Of a DNA stretch of 60,000 nucleotides, positions 12,723 through 23,102 are shown one piece after another. Location: contig OX442315.1 in NCBI GenBank assembly GCA_949358305.1, positions 21,480,427 to 21,540,426 of the forward strand, in the 5' to 3' direction. The notes below the pieces were generated by a model. The model did no database searches and was not told the DNA's origin. It worked only from the letters and a program-made list of their open reading frames with translations. This DNA is from Strigamia acuminata (Eukaryota; Arthropoda; Chilopoda; Geophilomorpha; Linotaeniidae). The first letter of the stretch is position 1. Each line of letters starts with the position of its first letter. The position numbers were made by a program, and so were the translations under genes.

Positions 12723-12960
12723 CTGATGTGAGTCCTGTGTCGCGCTTGACTCGTAACTCCGTTAAATCCCAATAAATCGCGATCCTTATTCCAGTCGAAA
12801 TGCATATGAAGAGCTGATGCGGGTAGCTTTGACTCTACCAAAGATGCTGCCCCATTGCACGCCGGGCGACGTGACGCGCCAATTGGCAACTGCTCCGCCC
12901 CCTCGTGTGTTTAAAAGTACAAAAGGGGATTTGAACGACACGCTGTTGCTGTAGGAAGAT
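12723..12960. promoter_or_regulatory. Promoter-like GC-richer patch with CCAAT, GC-box and TATA-like motifs; candidate first exon on the minus strand
   Basis: In an AT-rich area this patch has GCCAATTGGC (12878-12887, CCAAT on both strands), CTCCGCCCCC (12893-12902) and TTTAAAAG (12910-12917). On the minus strand, sequence leaving this patch reaches ACATCAG followed by GTACAT, a plausible donor with the exon ending at 12723. I infer a possible first, untranslated exon of the NPF receptor, whose coding exon has an unexplained upstream acceptor. A plus-strand promoter using the TATA-like box is equally possible. No transcript evidence is available. Confidence 0.3.
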
Positions 12961-15840
12961 TACTGTGACATAACGAAACGAAGATTTACTCCAACTGATT
13001 AATGCGATAAGCCTGAAATAGAAATAATTACCACGGCATGTTCTTCAAATATGGGCTTCATTTTTTTTCCTGCTTCGTGATCGCGGTGGCTGAATGGACC
13101 ATTAGCAGACATCTGATTACGTGCTTGTGTTAAGTTATAGACGAGCATTTACCCATTTACGAGATGAAAAACTGTTGAAAATTCAGTCTGTTGAAAGCGA
13201 CTTTATGTTACGGTACTATTATCATTCATAATTCATAATTTCAAGCTACGTTTTGCGTCGCAGTGTTGGTTGCGGTGAGATGTTAACAGCTGGACTGTCA
13301 CTCAAAATAGTTTGAGATGTTGTGAGATCAAATATCAATAGCACTTGTCTGGCGTATTGCTCGTGTTTCTGCGATAAACTCAATGGCGCCCTCTGTGTCA
13401 ATTGTTTTAGACTTCGAGTTAATCGATTGTAAGGCAATAATAAATAATGTCAGCACTGAGCATGCAGCAGTAAAATACTGAAAAGAAAAGAAAAAAAGAA
13501 ATTTTTAATTAGAATTTTCTGTTTTGAAGCAAAATAATTGTCTAAATAAATGTCAATTGCTAGAAAATCTTTAATAGAAAATCTTTAATAGAATTACTAT
13601 AAGTCTTCAATTTTCCACAAAAACCAATGATCTCAAAGGTCTCAAATTGTGGGAATTGATGTCCTCCGTGGACCTCCGTCTTACAAGTTCGTACCGTATA
13701 TTAGTAATCCACTGGTTGATGTTTTTACAGCAAACAGTGGGTAACAAATGTTCCAGATTTTGGTATGCATATGTTGTAGTGTTGCATTGCTACCAGTATA
13801 TCATTTTGTAAATTGCAAGAGTAAGAATAAAGAATCACTTGAACGATGTATATTCTTTCAAACTTTGTATTCAAAAAATGTCACTTAAAGGATGTGGATG
13901 TGGATGTGGATGGGACATTTGGATGTTGCATGTCAGATCTAAATGGCTTGCTTGTATCGAGACACCCAATCCACTTAGAAAATGGAAAAATAGTGAGATA
14001 ATAACCAAGTATTTAAATATATGTTGATTAATAATAATTAGGATATCTGTACAGTTATTTTGCCAGAACTATTATTTATCGTATCTGCTAGACTGAGTTT
14101 ATGAAAAAAAGTATATCAATTGATAGTAACAGTTTTAAGAAATGGGATATAAAATTAATTTCATAATAAATATTTAGTTATAATAGCTGTCTTTCGTACA
14201 GAATAATTAATGATATTTATTTAGTATGAAATAGAGTTTCATTCGGAGTTTAGAGCACAACATATCATGTTCACTTTAGAAGAAAAAGTACAGATCCAAT
14301 TTGAAAGTTTTCCAATTAATGTTTGTTCAAGTTTCAATCAATATTGATGTTGTAGAAATAATTTTAAACTGGGTTCTCTTTACAGAGAGGATTTCAGAGA
14401 ACTTTTGCTTTGCTTTGATGGCGCCATCCTGTATTCGAATTTATAAACTTTAAAGTTTTTTTCGTTCATGTACCGCCATCTTCTAGTGAAAAATAAAACT
14501 AATTAATGATAAAACTTCTATGATTACCATATACATACTTATTTTTGGAAGAATACGTTTTTTTTCTTTTTTTTTTGAAAAAAAAAAACGTTCTCTTGCT
14601 TTAAATTATTCCACCATTTTCAAAAACCAAACGAGAATTCCAAACGGTTTCCATGACAACGCATGTCAACTAACATGGAATTTCGTTGAAAATGCTACAT
14701 GAGGTAAGTGAAGTGATAAAAATAAATGATTGAAGCTTTATTCGACGTCAATCTTCGTCGTCTTATTTAATCATCATGCAGTGAGTGTGAGTGATGTCAC
14801 TTACTGTTCGAATCTTTTTAAAACTTCACCGAACTGTTTGCACACGTGTTAGTTGTAAATCAGTTTTTTTTTACATATTTAGAATGGGAGGAAGTATTAA
14901 TAGTTTTAATCATTAAAAAAAGATAAAATAATAAAAAAAAGAACAAATAAATCGTAATTTAATTACATTAAAACATTTAGAAAGAAAAACGAAACAATTT
15001 AAAGTAAAAGTTACGAAATGGCAACTAGGCAAAACTTTTAGCAACGAGCTGCACATTTCCTCATAACGATTAGAATTTTCAATGTTGTCTCGCTAATAAA
15101 GTTATTTTATGTTTTCCCAACTGATGGCCATATCACTCTTGGGGTCAAATCCCGCGCACTTAGATATGGTATTCCAAATGTATCAAAATGACTTCGTAAC
15201 CCTTACTAACATAAATACTAAGTTCTTTTACAAGTACTATGTGATGTTCAAGTGAAAATCGTTGAGTTTTTGAACATGTAAAACCAGAGTTTTGTAATTT
15301 TAACAAGTTTGAAAGGCAACACGTGGGACTTCACTTTTTTGATGCCGCGATATAATAAATCGATGAAGAGTGCAAAGGCGCAGAAAAAAGATGCTAAGAT
15401 GCTAGCATTTAAAAATTTAATTTAATTTTAAAATAACACAAAAGTTTGATATTTATAAATCATTTATTCATTGAAATTGAAATGAATAATATTTTTCAAG
15501 TTTTCAAGTTTACATTAAGACACAAAAACTTGGATAAAATTTTAAAAACAAATGAAGCATGAAACAAGTTACCGAATTATTTATCCACCGTTATAATTCC
15601 CATTATTCAAGTAGTCTTACTGATTTGAAACGAGTGAATTCATTGTACTGCTGATTAACTATGTTTCATCTATTGTAAACAAACAAAACAACAATTAGAA
15701 AATAAGCAAACCAATTGAAACGAAAGCAAAACGGAATTATGCATCAAATATTAGCAACTTTCTCTCGTTTCATCGAGCTAAATCGTTCGCGTGTTAAAAC
15801 CACGGTCTCGACAGTTTTGTAGCCAGTACGAAACGCACGG
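12961..15840. other. Intergenic region upstream of the SWIB gene; no gene recognised
   Basis: Mostly AT-rich. Small items: a tandem duplication of TAGAAAATCTTTAA near 13560-13592, four GGATGT-type units near 13892-13915, CGCCATCTT at 14474-14482 and an isolated strong donor-like GAG/GTAAGTGAAG near 14703. No coding exon is attached to that donor. Confidence 0.4.
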
Positions 15841-15855
15841 CGTGCCATAGCCGAA

Positions 15856-15865
15856 GTCACGTGAC
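15856..15865. promoter_or_regulatory. Perfect palindromic E-box GTCACGTGAC in the SWIB gene promoter
   Basis: GTCACGTGAC ends 36 bases before the ATG of the SWIB gene, inside a GC-rich stretch that should be the core promoter or 5' UTR. The CACGTG core is bound by MAX heterodimers, USF and MITF/TFE factors, and GTCACGTGAC matches the CLEAR-type element. The motif is seen directly; the binding factor is inferred. Confidence 0.5.
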
Positions 15866-15900
15866 GCGCTGGAGGATGGTCAGGGCCGGCGGTATTCAAA

Positions 15901-17492
15901 ATGGCGGCTTTGTCCAACGAAATGTTACGGGCGAGTATAGCAGGTAAGAAAGAGTTTTTGGTGGTCGCCACCTCGTTATTTGACTGAAAACAACGTGATA
16001 CGACCTAGAGCTTGGATGCGACGTAAAACGGCGCTTTGAAACGGAACGATCTTTTGTTATTTGGCAGAAATACTCCAAGGAGCGGACTTGAGCGTATTGT
16101 CTTCGAAAAAGGTGCGGCAGCTGTTGGAAGAGAAGCATAGCATTGACCTTTCAGATAGGTGAGCGACGTATTTTTGTTTTGGTCAACTCATTTTCACCTT
16201 TGGCGCATCGACAAGCGCTACTGGCGATGCGCGTCGCGCGAGCATCGCTCACACGACATTTCATGTCGGCCATTCCCTCCTTATAACGACAGAAAAAAAG
16301 AAGTGGATGCCATGATTCTCTCCATGATCAACCAGAGCACCGACGGAGGAGCAAGATCGCAAGCAAACGGCACGTCTGACCAGTCCGAGTCGGATTCCGA
16401 CAATGTAAGTGCCACGCCAGCATCTCCATCCTTACGCGGATCAAACACACCAACAATGGATTCGCTGTAGCGAGGCCGGCGCAGACTCCCATTTTCCCCT
16501 TGTTCAATTCCAAGCCGCCCGCCACTCGCTACAACGTAAAGAATGATGGCTGAAAGGATGGGGGTGGAGAACGAATGCAAAATAAATCATAACATTCAAT
16601 TTTACAAACATTTTCCATCTTTTTTCGGTAGAAAAAAAATTCGAAATTAAATAAATTAAATAAAAAAAAATATTTATATTTAATGATTTTTTTAATTTTT
16701 TTTTTATTTTTAATTTTTTTATTTTTAATTTTTTTTGTAAATTTAATTGTAAAATGTTTGGAAAATGAGAATGGTAATTAGAAAGGATTTTTAATTAAAT
16801 CGAACAATTTAATGAGTTTTTTGTTTAAAAATAGGACGAAGAAAGTGATGACGAATACAGTCCAAAGAAAAAGAAATTTAAAGGTGGAATGCAACAGTCA
16901 CCGCCACAGCAGCAACAACCAACGCAGCAACAACAAGCGCCGCCTCCTATGGGAATGCAAACAATGAGCATGCAGCCTCCTTCCATGAGTATGCCTCCAA
17001 TGCAAATGGGAATGGGCATGCATCCAATGGGCATGCAACCTATGGGCATGCATCAGCCAATGCATCAGCCAATGCATCCTCATCAAGGAATGCATCCTGG
17101 AATGCAGCCCATGATGATGAAGGTAACTAGTAAGGCCGCTCACAGGTGCGCTGCAAGCAAAATAATACAAAATATATCTTCATTTCTTAATTTTTAAGTC
17201 GTTTCTAGTCGTGTAAGGGTTTAACATAAATCTAAGATAGTTGTAAGCTCTCCTAATTAACTCATTTGGAAACCAAGATGGCTGCCATAGTATTGCTTGT
17301 TTCGCAGGGAAAATGGAGTCAATATTCTGGGAAAACTTGCCCGTTTTTTTAATATTTCTTTATTTATTTATTTTTATTATTAATTTCTTTGTTTATTTTA
17401 TTTCTTTGTTTATATTTTATTATGTATTATTTCTTTGTTAATTATCATTATTACATATTATGTTTTATTGATTTGTATAATTGTATATTTAT

Positions 17493-17525
<33 letters not shown>

Positions 17526-19050
17526 TTTATTTCTGGCTTGATAAAGTTTGTTTAAGGGCAGGGGAACGTTCGGCAAGCAGTAGGAATTGTATGTTAGCAG
17601 CTTTGTGGTTTTATTTGTAATGGAGTTGGCAGCAAGGATCGCGCTCACCTGTTTGTACCTTTTGACGTTTGATGCTGTAGGAAGCTATTTTACATCATTT
17701 CACTAACTCGTTTTCCCAGAAAATTTGAACTACGTTTTCTCTATTTCAACAGCATTACACGGATCCATCTTGGAATTATCTTCAACCCAATTATCAGGTA
17801 AGTGCATCCCGTCCCGTCCCGTAACTAAAACCTGGATCACCCGACCCGACACGGATGGCCTCCTGAAGAACTAACTTAAGTCCACAAATAATTTAGTGAG
17901 GTTTCGTGCTCAAAATGATTGCTTCTAACTTTGCTTTGTGATGCAGGACGATAAGTCTAAAATGATGCCAATGATGCCAACCCCAGCCCCACCACCCGCT
18001 CCCTCTGCCCCGGCCACCACTAAAGGATCACGAAAAGGTAATTTATAACTCGCTTGTCAAGATGATTTAACTCTTTTGCTCCTTTCCAGGCACATCAACC
18101 TATTCCAAGAAATGCATCTTGTCTCCTGAATTGGCTGAAGTGATGGGTGCAACTGAAATGGCCAGGCACGAAGTCGTGAAAAAGATGTGGCAGATTGTCA
18201 AAGAGAGAAATTTGGCTGTAATTATTTTCGCTACAATCAACACGCAACATTTGCTTTTCTTCGTTTTGAGATTAATGTGAAATTCTTTTTTTTAGGACCC
18301 CAAAAATAAACAGTTTGCAGTTTGTGATGATCAGCTGTTGAAAATTTTCGGTAATTTTTTTGCTCAAACAAAAGCTCTTTGGTACTTTAAACGAATTTTA
18401 ATTAACATCTTTCCAATATGGTCATTACACACACCCAAAAATATATATAAATAGATTGGAGTTCACATCATTACAATTACAATTATTTATTTTGAAATTG
18501 TTTGAAAATTGCAACTGTTAAAAATTTCAAACTAAAACCGCAGTTAGCACGATGTAACTAGCATTGAAACATCGTATTTCCTTGATTCTAAGACGCACTT
18601 TTTCCCCTTACAAACATCTCTTTAACCAGGCTGCGTCTTCGAATTGCGGGTGTAATTTTTTTTTACCCTGTTGATGGTACTGAAATTAATGTGCGTCTTA
18701 CAATTACATTCTGTATAATATTGTTTTATATTTTAGACTTAATACGCTCCAATTGTGATAAATTGAGTTTAAAATGTAATCAGCAAAGACGAATATAATA
18801 TTTGGAACAGAAACTTCGAGCTTACAGATTTTGTAAACTTGTTGTTTGCATTTTCGTTGCATTTGTTTGATTATTAGAGTTTTGAATGAGATTAGCGAGT
18901 GAAAAACGAGTACCAAAGTGCTGTAATGTGTAAACATTGAATAAGTTGTAATTAACGGAAATGATTTGTTTGAATGTAGGCGTCAAGCGTTTCCGAACCT
19001 TTGGCATGATGAAGTTTCTCAAGCATCACATCAAAGACCCTCCTCGCTAA
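15901..19050 (+). CDS. DEK_C and SWIB domain protein (307 aa, nine coding exons)
   Basis: Exons: 15901-15943, 16068-16158, 16293-16404, 16835-17122, 17753-17797, 17947-18037, 18090-18217, 18296-18350, 18980-19050. All junctions are GT-AG, phases agree and the sum is 924 bp. Residues about 3-58 (MAALSNEMLRASIAEILQGA onward, to MILSMINQ) resemble DEK_C, a small helical nucleic-acid-binding domain. An acidic stretch ESDSDNDEESDDE and a basic PKKKKFK (possible nuclear signal) follow. Residues 102-178 are Gln/Pro- then Met/His-rich, and 194-224 are Pro/Ala-rich. Residues about 229-303 are the SWIB domain: ILSPELAEVMGATEMARHEV, VKKMWQIVKERNLADPKNK, then a second half ending FGMMKFLKHHIKDPPR. The order DEK_C then SWIB is that of the yeast UAF30/TRI1 type and of uncharacterised insect proteins. 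Proteins of this type act on chromatin or RNA polymerase I transcription in yeast; that role is inferred here. The start sits in AAAATGGCGGC. The tiny 45-bp fifth exon encodes HYTDPSWNYLQPNYQ and could be skipped without a frame change. Confidence 0.9.
16405..16834 (+). other. Intron 3 of the SWIB gene (430 bp), with a T-rich low-complexity core
   Basis: Bounded by AAT/GTAAGT and ATAG/GAC. The centre (about 16620-16740) is almost only A and T, with repeated ATTTTTAATTTTT. A reading frame runs a short way past the donor; I take it as chance. Confidence 0.8.
17123..17752 (+). other. Intron 4 of the SWIB gene (630 bp), with T-rich tandem repeats
   Basis: Bounded by AAG/GTAACT and CAACAG/CAT. 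The stretch from about 17345 to 17530 is a degenerate array of TTTATT, TTTCTTTG and TTTA units on the plus strand. AAGATGGCTGCC at about 17276-17287 is a YY1-like motif. Confidence 0.8.
17345..17530. repeat. T-rich degenerate minisatellite (TTTATT / TTTCTTTGTTTAT units)
   Basis: Repeated TTATTTCTTTGTTTAT-like units are followed by a clean TTTA run, all within SWIB intron 4. Confidence 0.7.
18351..18979 (+). other. Intron 8 of the SWIB gene (629 bp)
   Basis: Bounded by TTCG/GTAATT and AATGTAG/GCG. It splits the SWIB domain after KIFG. No internal features recognised. Confidence 0.85.
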
Positions 19051-21300
19051 ATAGCTGCTGGAGCTTTCCTTACAGGACAGCATTGGCTGCATCGATTTAT
19101 GCATGCAGCTCCTGCTGAACAGAATGGAAACTCGCACCACGCATTGCTGTTTGGCAAGTTTCTCATACCCAGAAAGCCATCACCTCCCAAAATATTTGTT
19201 TTTATTTTGAGATTAGTTACCTATTAACAGTTTCATTACATTCTTACAAAAAAAGGAACTAAAATCATAGTTAAAACATTTATTTCATGCAGTGAAAAAT
19301 TGTGCCAGATAAAAGTAAATGTATTACTTTTTCAAATATTTTTATTTCGTATGTTAATTTGGATAAGATATTTATTCAGATTGTCCTTTATTTTGTTTCT
19401 AGAGTCATTAATTTTTTAATGTATAATTTTATTTTTATTTTGTATATATATATATTGTGCTTTGTCTATTACCTCAAAAAAAAATCAGAACGTCATTTTC
19501 ATATTCTAACCTTTTAGACAAAAAAAGCAAGGCAACTTTGTAGACTCGATCTGTGCTCTATAATCACGTTTCTTTTGTTTTTTTTGTTTATTTCGTTTGT
19601 TTTAGAATCATTTCTTTTGTAATTCTCATTTTGTACTTTCTGTTCATGCAGATTTCAGCTTAGGTGTTAGTATAATAGACTCTATATTGTCATCACACTT
19701 AAAAGTTGATAATTTCCCTCCCCCTGCCCTGTCCCTTTTCATCACCCTCACAAGGATGAACCTCAAATTCAAGTAAATATTTTCAGATGCAGCTTAGTTT
19801 ATATTGAGAGGAAAATGCAAAAAAATCTCCAATAGACGTCAGCATAGTAGCTAAGAGACATTCAGGGTGTCTTTAAAATTAAAGAAAGGGAAAAAAAATA
19901 TTAAGTTAAAAAGAAGAAAAAAGAAAACAAACAAAAAATGTTTTAAACAACAAAAAAAAAAAAGATTGCAATTTTTTTGTAACATCTTGATACCTGGTCT
20001 CTATTTGTCGTCCACCTTTTGTTATAAACAATGTTATGTATTGTACTTACATATCTGTTACAAGAAAAAGCAAGTTCCCCAAACTTTGTATTCAGTAGTA
20101 CCAATACTCTAGATATTTGTGTCACTTTTAATACCCTAAACAAAGATGAGAATTCTTATTGGCGTAGAAACTTATAACAGTGATATTAAAAAGTAAGCAA
20201 AGAAAAAAAAATCTTGTATGTAAACGTATTCGTATAATAAGTAAAAGAAAAAAATCCCCTTCCTTCCTAACCCTTTGACTCTTTACAATGATCTTCTTAC
20301 CAATTGCTGTCTGGTTGTTCTTAAGATGATGTTCTTATAACTGTAACGCGAATTTCTTGTAATATTAGAAAGTGGACTACCACAAATAATTTATTTTGTG
20401 TCGCTGACTCATTTTTGCTCATACATCATACATGGTTTACATGCCATTTTTCTAATTTCCACATGTCGAATACAGGAATGATCGACAAGTTAATCACATT
20501 GTCACAGCTGTTACAGTAAAATTTCCGTTGTTTGCATATTGCTCGAAATTTTTCTATTATCAGTACAAGTGAATGATGAATTTATAGCAAACAATAAATA
20601 AAATTCTGTAAACCAAACGATCGATCAATATTTACCATGGGATCAAACCAAGGTCAAACTATTTGTATTAGTCGAGGGATCAATTAATTTAATCACAATG
20701 TTACATTGCAGTTTTAGGTTAAGATTACATAAAGCAAAATTAACAATTCCAATGACACACACAGCTGTCACTAATCTTAGTTCTCTCTATTGATTTTGAC
20801 ACGTAAATATATATATTAGCAATTTTCATGCACATTTTATTTTATGCCTTTTTTCTTCTTTTCGGAAATAGTTCAACTGCGGTCAAGATCAAATTATTCA
20901 AAACATTTTTCAACGAGAAAATTATTTCATTTTCGCTGTACATTTTTTTTTCACCTCACAATATTTTAAGACTATTTCGGGTCCCATTAAAAATAAGCTG
21001 TGGTGAGTTCTTTTCTTGATTTAAAAATAATTCACTTTCAAAAACTCTTTTTTTTTTTCTTTTTTTTTTTTTGCTTTGACCATTTTTTCTTCTCTTTATC
21101 ACGTTAAGAGCTTTTTTTTATTTTTTTATTTTATTTACTTTAAAGAAAAATAAATAAATAGCGCCTACGTTGCGCATTTGAAGTCGTTGCTGCTCACTGA
21201 CAACGAGTGACAATTTTATTGAAGTACCAATCAGTTTAACAGTTTATTCGAATTACAGAATTTATCAATTAATTGTATAATAAAATTTTTTAAGTAATTC
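19051..21300. other. Probable 3' UTR and AT-rich flank of the SWIB gene
   Basis: AT-rich with T and A runs and no coding exon. The nearest canonical polyadenylation hexamers are at 20593, so roughly 19051-20620 may be transcribed. Confidence 0.4.
20593..20602 (+). terminator. Candidate polyadenylation signals AATAAATAAA of the SWIB gene
   Basis: Two overlapping AATAAA hexamers, the first canonical ones I find after the stop at 19050. They would give a 3' UTR of about 1.5 kb. An ATTAAA near 19877 is an earlier alternative. Confidence 0.3.
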
Positions 21301-21424
21301 CTAATTTAATCCACATTCGTTAACGCTAATGTAATGGACGGAAAGCAAAGCGCATGCGTGCACAGTGCGATGCGGGGCGGGCGTCATTTGAACAGACACA
21401 GATGAATACTATGTGAGAGAGCGC

Positions 21425-21437
21425 GTTGCTTGGCAAC
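21425..21437 (+). promoter_or_regulatory. RFX X-box GTTGCTTGGCAAC, copy 1
   Basis: An exact imperfect palindrome with half-sites GTTGC and GCAAC, inside CGCGTTGCTTGGCAACC (21422-21438). It fits the X-box consensus bound by RFX factors, which control cilium genes in animals. CACTTCCGG begins 77 bases later and GCCATCTT 229 bases later. Confidence 0.6.
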
Positions 21438-21501
21438 CGGCCAAGCCAGTGCACTTCCTGGCAGTTTCTTTATTAAAGGGGCGCTGTTCCTTAATAACAA
21501 C

Positions 21502-21510
21502 CACTTCCGG
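21502..21510 (+). promoter_or_regulatory. ETS-type site CACTTCCGG
   Basis: A GABP/ETS-like CCGGAAGTG element (reverse strand), associated with X-box copy 1. Confidence 0.45.
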
Positions 21511-22383
21511 GATGCGCTTGAGAAAACGACTTTAATATTTACCGATGCAAAAGAACACGATGAAAAAAAAAGAACAACGTAAACGTGGTCACAGGACATT
21601 GAAACGTGACTTTTCTTTATTACTAACGACACACCTTGACTGCAGGCGTTGATGCCATCTTAAATAAGCTTATTAAAACAGATTAGTTGCTCACTTTGTC
21701 GTCGCACGGATTATCCTAATGGATGGAATTCACCTGCAAAATGATTTTTCATTCTGAGGAAATGAAAGGCAGTGTTGTAGGAACTTTTTAGTGAATCTTA
21801 AGACTCGTGCAAGCGGAAGAAAAATGAAAAACAAAAGTGACAGGCGATGCAAAAGAAGATGAAGCATGCGCACATGACTTGCCTCGTTCACCTTCGCGTC
21901 ATCATCATCAACATTAATATGAGTCCTCCTTACGGGATCCGCTCTAACCCTTTTAGTTTCAAGATAAAATTACTGAAAATTGAAATAAAAATAATAAAAA
22001 AATATATAATATAAAAATGAAAAATGTATTTTTTTTTTAAAGTAAAGAAGAAGAAGAAAATTGAAATAGTTGTATGTTTATGCTGATGCAGCATTATTTA
22101 TTTGATAGATGCTTTCAAAAAGAGCACAAAGAAAAGCGCGCGGAAATAATATAACGAGGGAGTAGGCATCGTAAGGGGTAGCGGGGATCAGGGAGATAAG
22201 TAGAATGAAGGCCGTAAAGAACGCTGCTGGTATGTTGCTATGTTCACCCTAGGCACCCGTTCAAAGTCAATTGAAACCAATCAAAGTCCACGTGCACGTT
22301 TCTCACGGCAATGCCTGCAAGAATAAACGTCACTCGCGTAGAAACAATTGTCACGTGTGCACTTTGGCACTCAACGGTTGTGC

Positions 22384-22396
22384 GTTGCCAAGCAAC
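22384..22396 (-). promoter_or_regulatory. RFX X-box, copy 2 (reverse orientation)
   Basis: GTTGCCAAGCAAC on the plus strand is the exact reverse complement of copies 1 and 3. It lies in a dense module with CACGTG at about 22291, 22352 and 22674, CGCCATCTT at 22585 and CCGGAAGTG at 22722. Confidence 0.6.
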
Positions 22397-22546
22397 GTAC
22401 ACAGTTTAGTGAGAGAAAAAAAGTAATTTCAAATAATAATTACGATTAGGAGTTATAACTAGTATTTAGTGTCAAGTTTTACAACAATAATTGTAGCAGC
22501 TGTTTTGCCAAATGATAAAAGAGAAGTGGTTCGGAATGATGGAAAG

Positions 22547-22573
22547 AGGAGGAGGAGGAGGAGGAGTGGAGGA
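22547..22573. repeat. (GGA)n purine run
   Basis: Consecutive GGA units on the plus strand; they create a poly-leucine chance frame on the minus strand. Confidence 0.8.
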
Positions 22574-22721
22574 AAGTGCAGGGTCGCCATCTTATCAATG
22601 TGGCGTCCATTCGGCTTTGTTTTCGTGAGCTTTGATTGGTGAGACAGCCATGTGGTGCCACTAATGTCATTCACGTGCAATGTAGCCATGGATTATTAAT
22701 TTGATGTTTGTGTTCTCCTTT

Positions 22722-22730
22722 CCGGAAGTG
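22722..22730 (+). promoter_or_regulatory. ETS-type site CCGGAAGTG
   Basis: The same nonamer as at 21502 in the opposite orientation, near X-box copy 2. Confidence 0.45.
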
Positions 22731-23075
22731 CCATTAAGCCCGTGTGTCATGCGGCGTTGGCTCGGTCAATATGGTACTTCGTCGTCTCCATGCTCCGATA
22801 TTTGCTTCATCAAAACCGAACGATGACACGAATTCCTCACATCGTTACGGAAACGGCAAGATAAAGGGGTTAATGCACCAGGAAGGTGCATGCGTTGCGT
22901 TCTACAATCGCATTCATCCTCATCCATCATAGGTTACAATTTGTTTCTTCTTTTGTCTCATATTTTATTCACGAAAACGGCGAGTTTGCACCACTCACAC
23001 TTTCTACTTTGATAATTGTCGAAATCAGTTTGCATTAAGTCATATCAAATTAGCATCGACTCGGATGAAGAAGAC

Positions 23076-23102
23076 GCCTCAGCCTCAGCCTCAGCCTCAG
23101 CC
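23076..23102. repeat. (GCCTCA)n hexanucleotide repeat, about 4.5 units
   Basis: A clean tandem GCCTCA, seen directly. Confidence 0.9.

Noticed and set aside
13891-13918. GGATGT tandem as coding Gly/Cys repeat (CGCGCGW)
   Set aside because: Simple repeat in a 62-codon frame with no splice support.
14695-14712. Strong donor GAG/GTAAGTGAAG
   Set aside because: No open coding exon leads into it and no acceptor pairs with it in phase. It could belong to a noncoding transcript but cannot be supported.
15135-15160. GGGGTCAAATCCCGCGC as a tRNA T-arm
   Set aside because: It lacks the TTCRA loop core, and no acceptor stem or anticodon arm can be paired upstream.
16281-17170. Minus-strand frames opposite SWIB exons, including Cys- and His-rich ones
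   Set aside because: They are reverse-frame shadows of the Gln/Met-rich exon and of exon 3.
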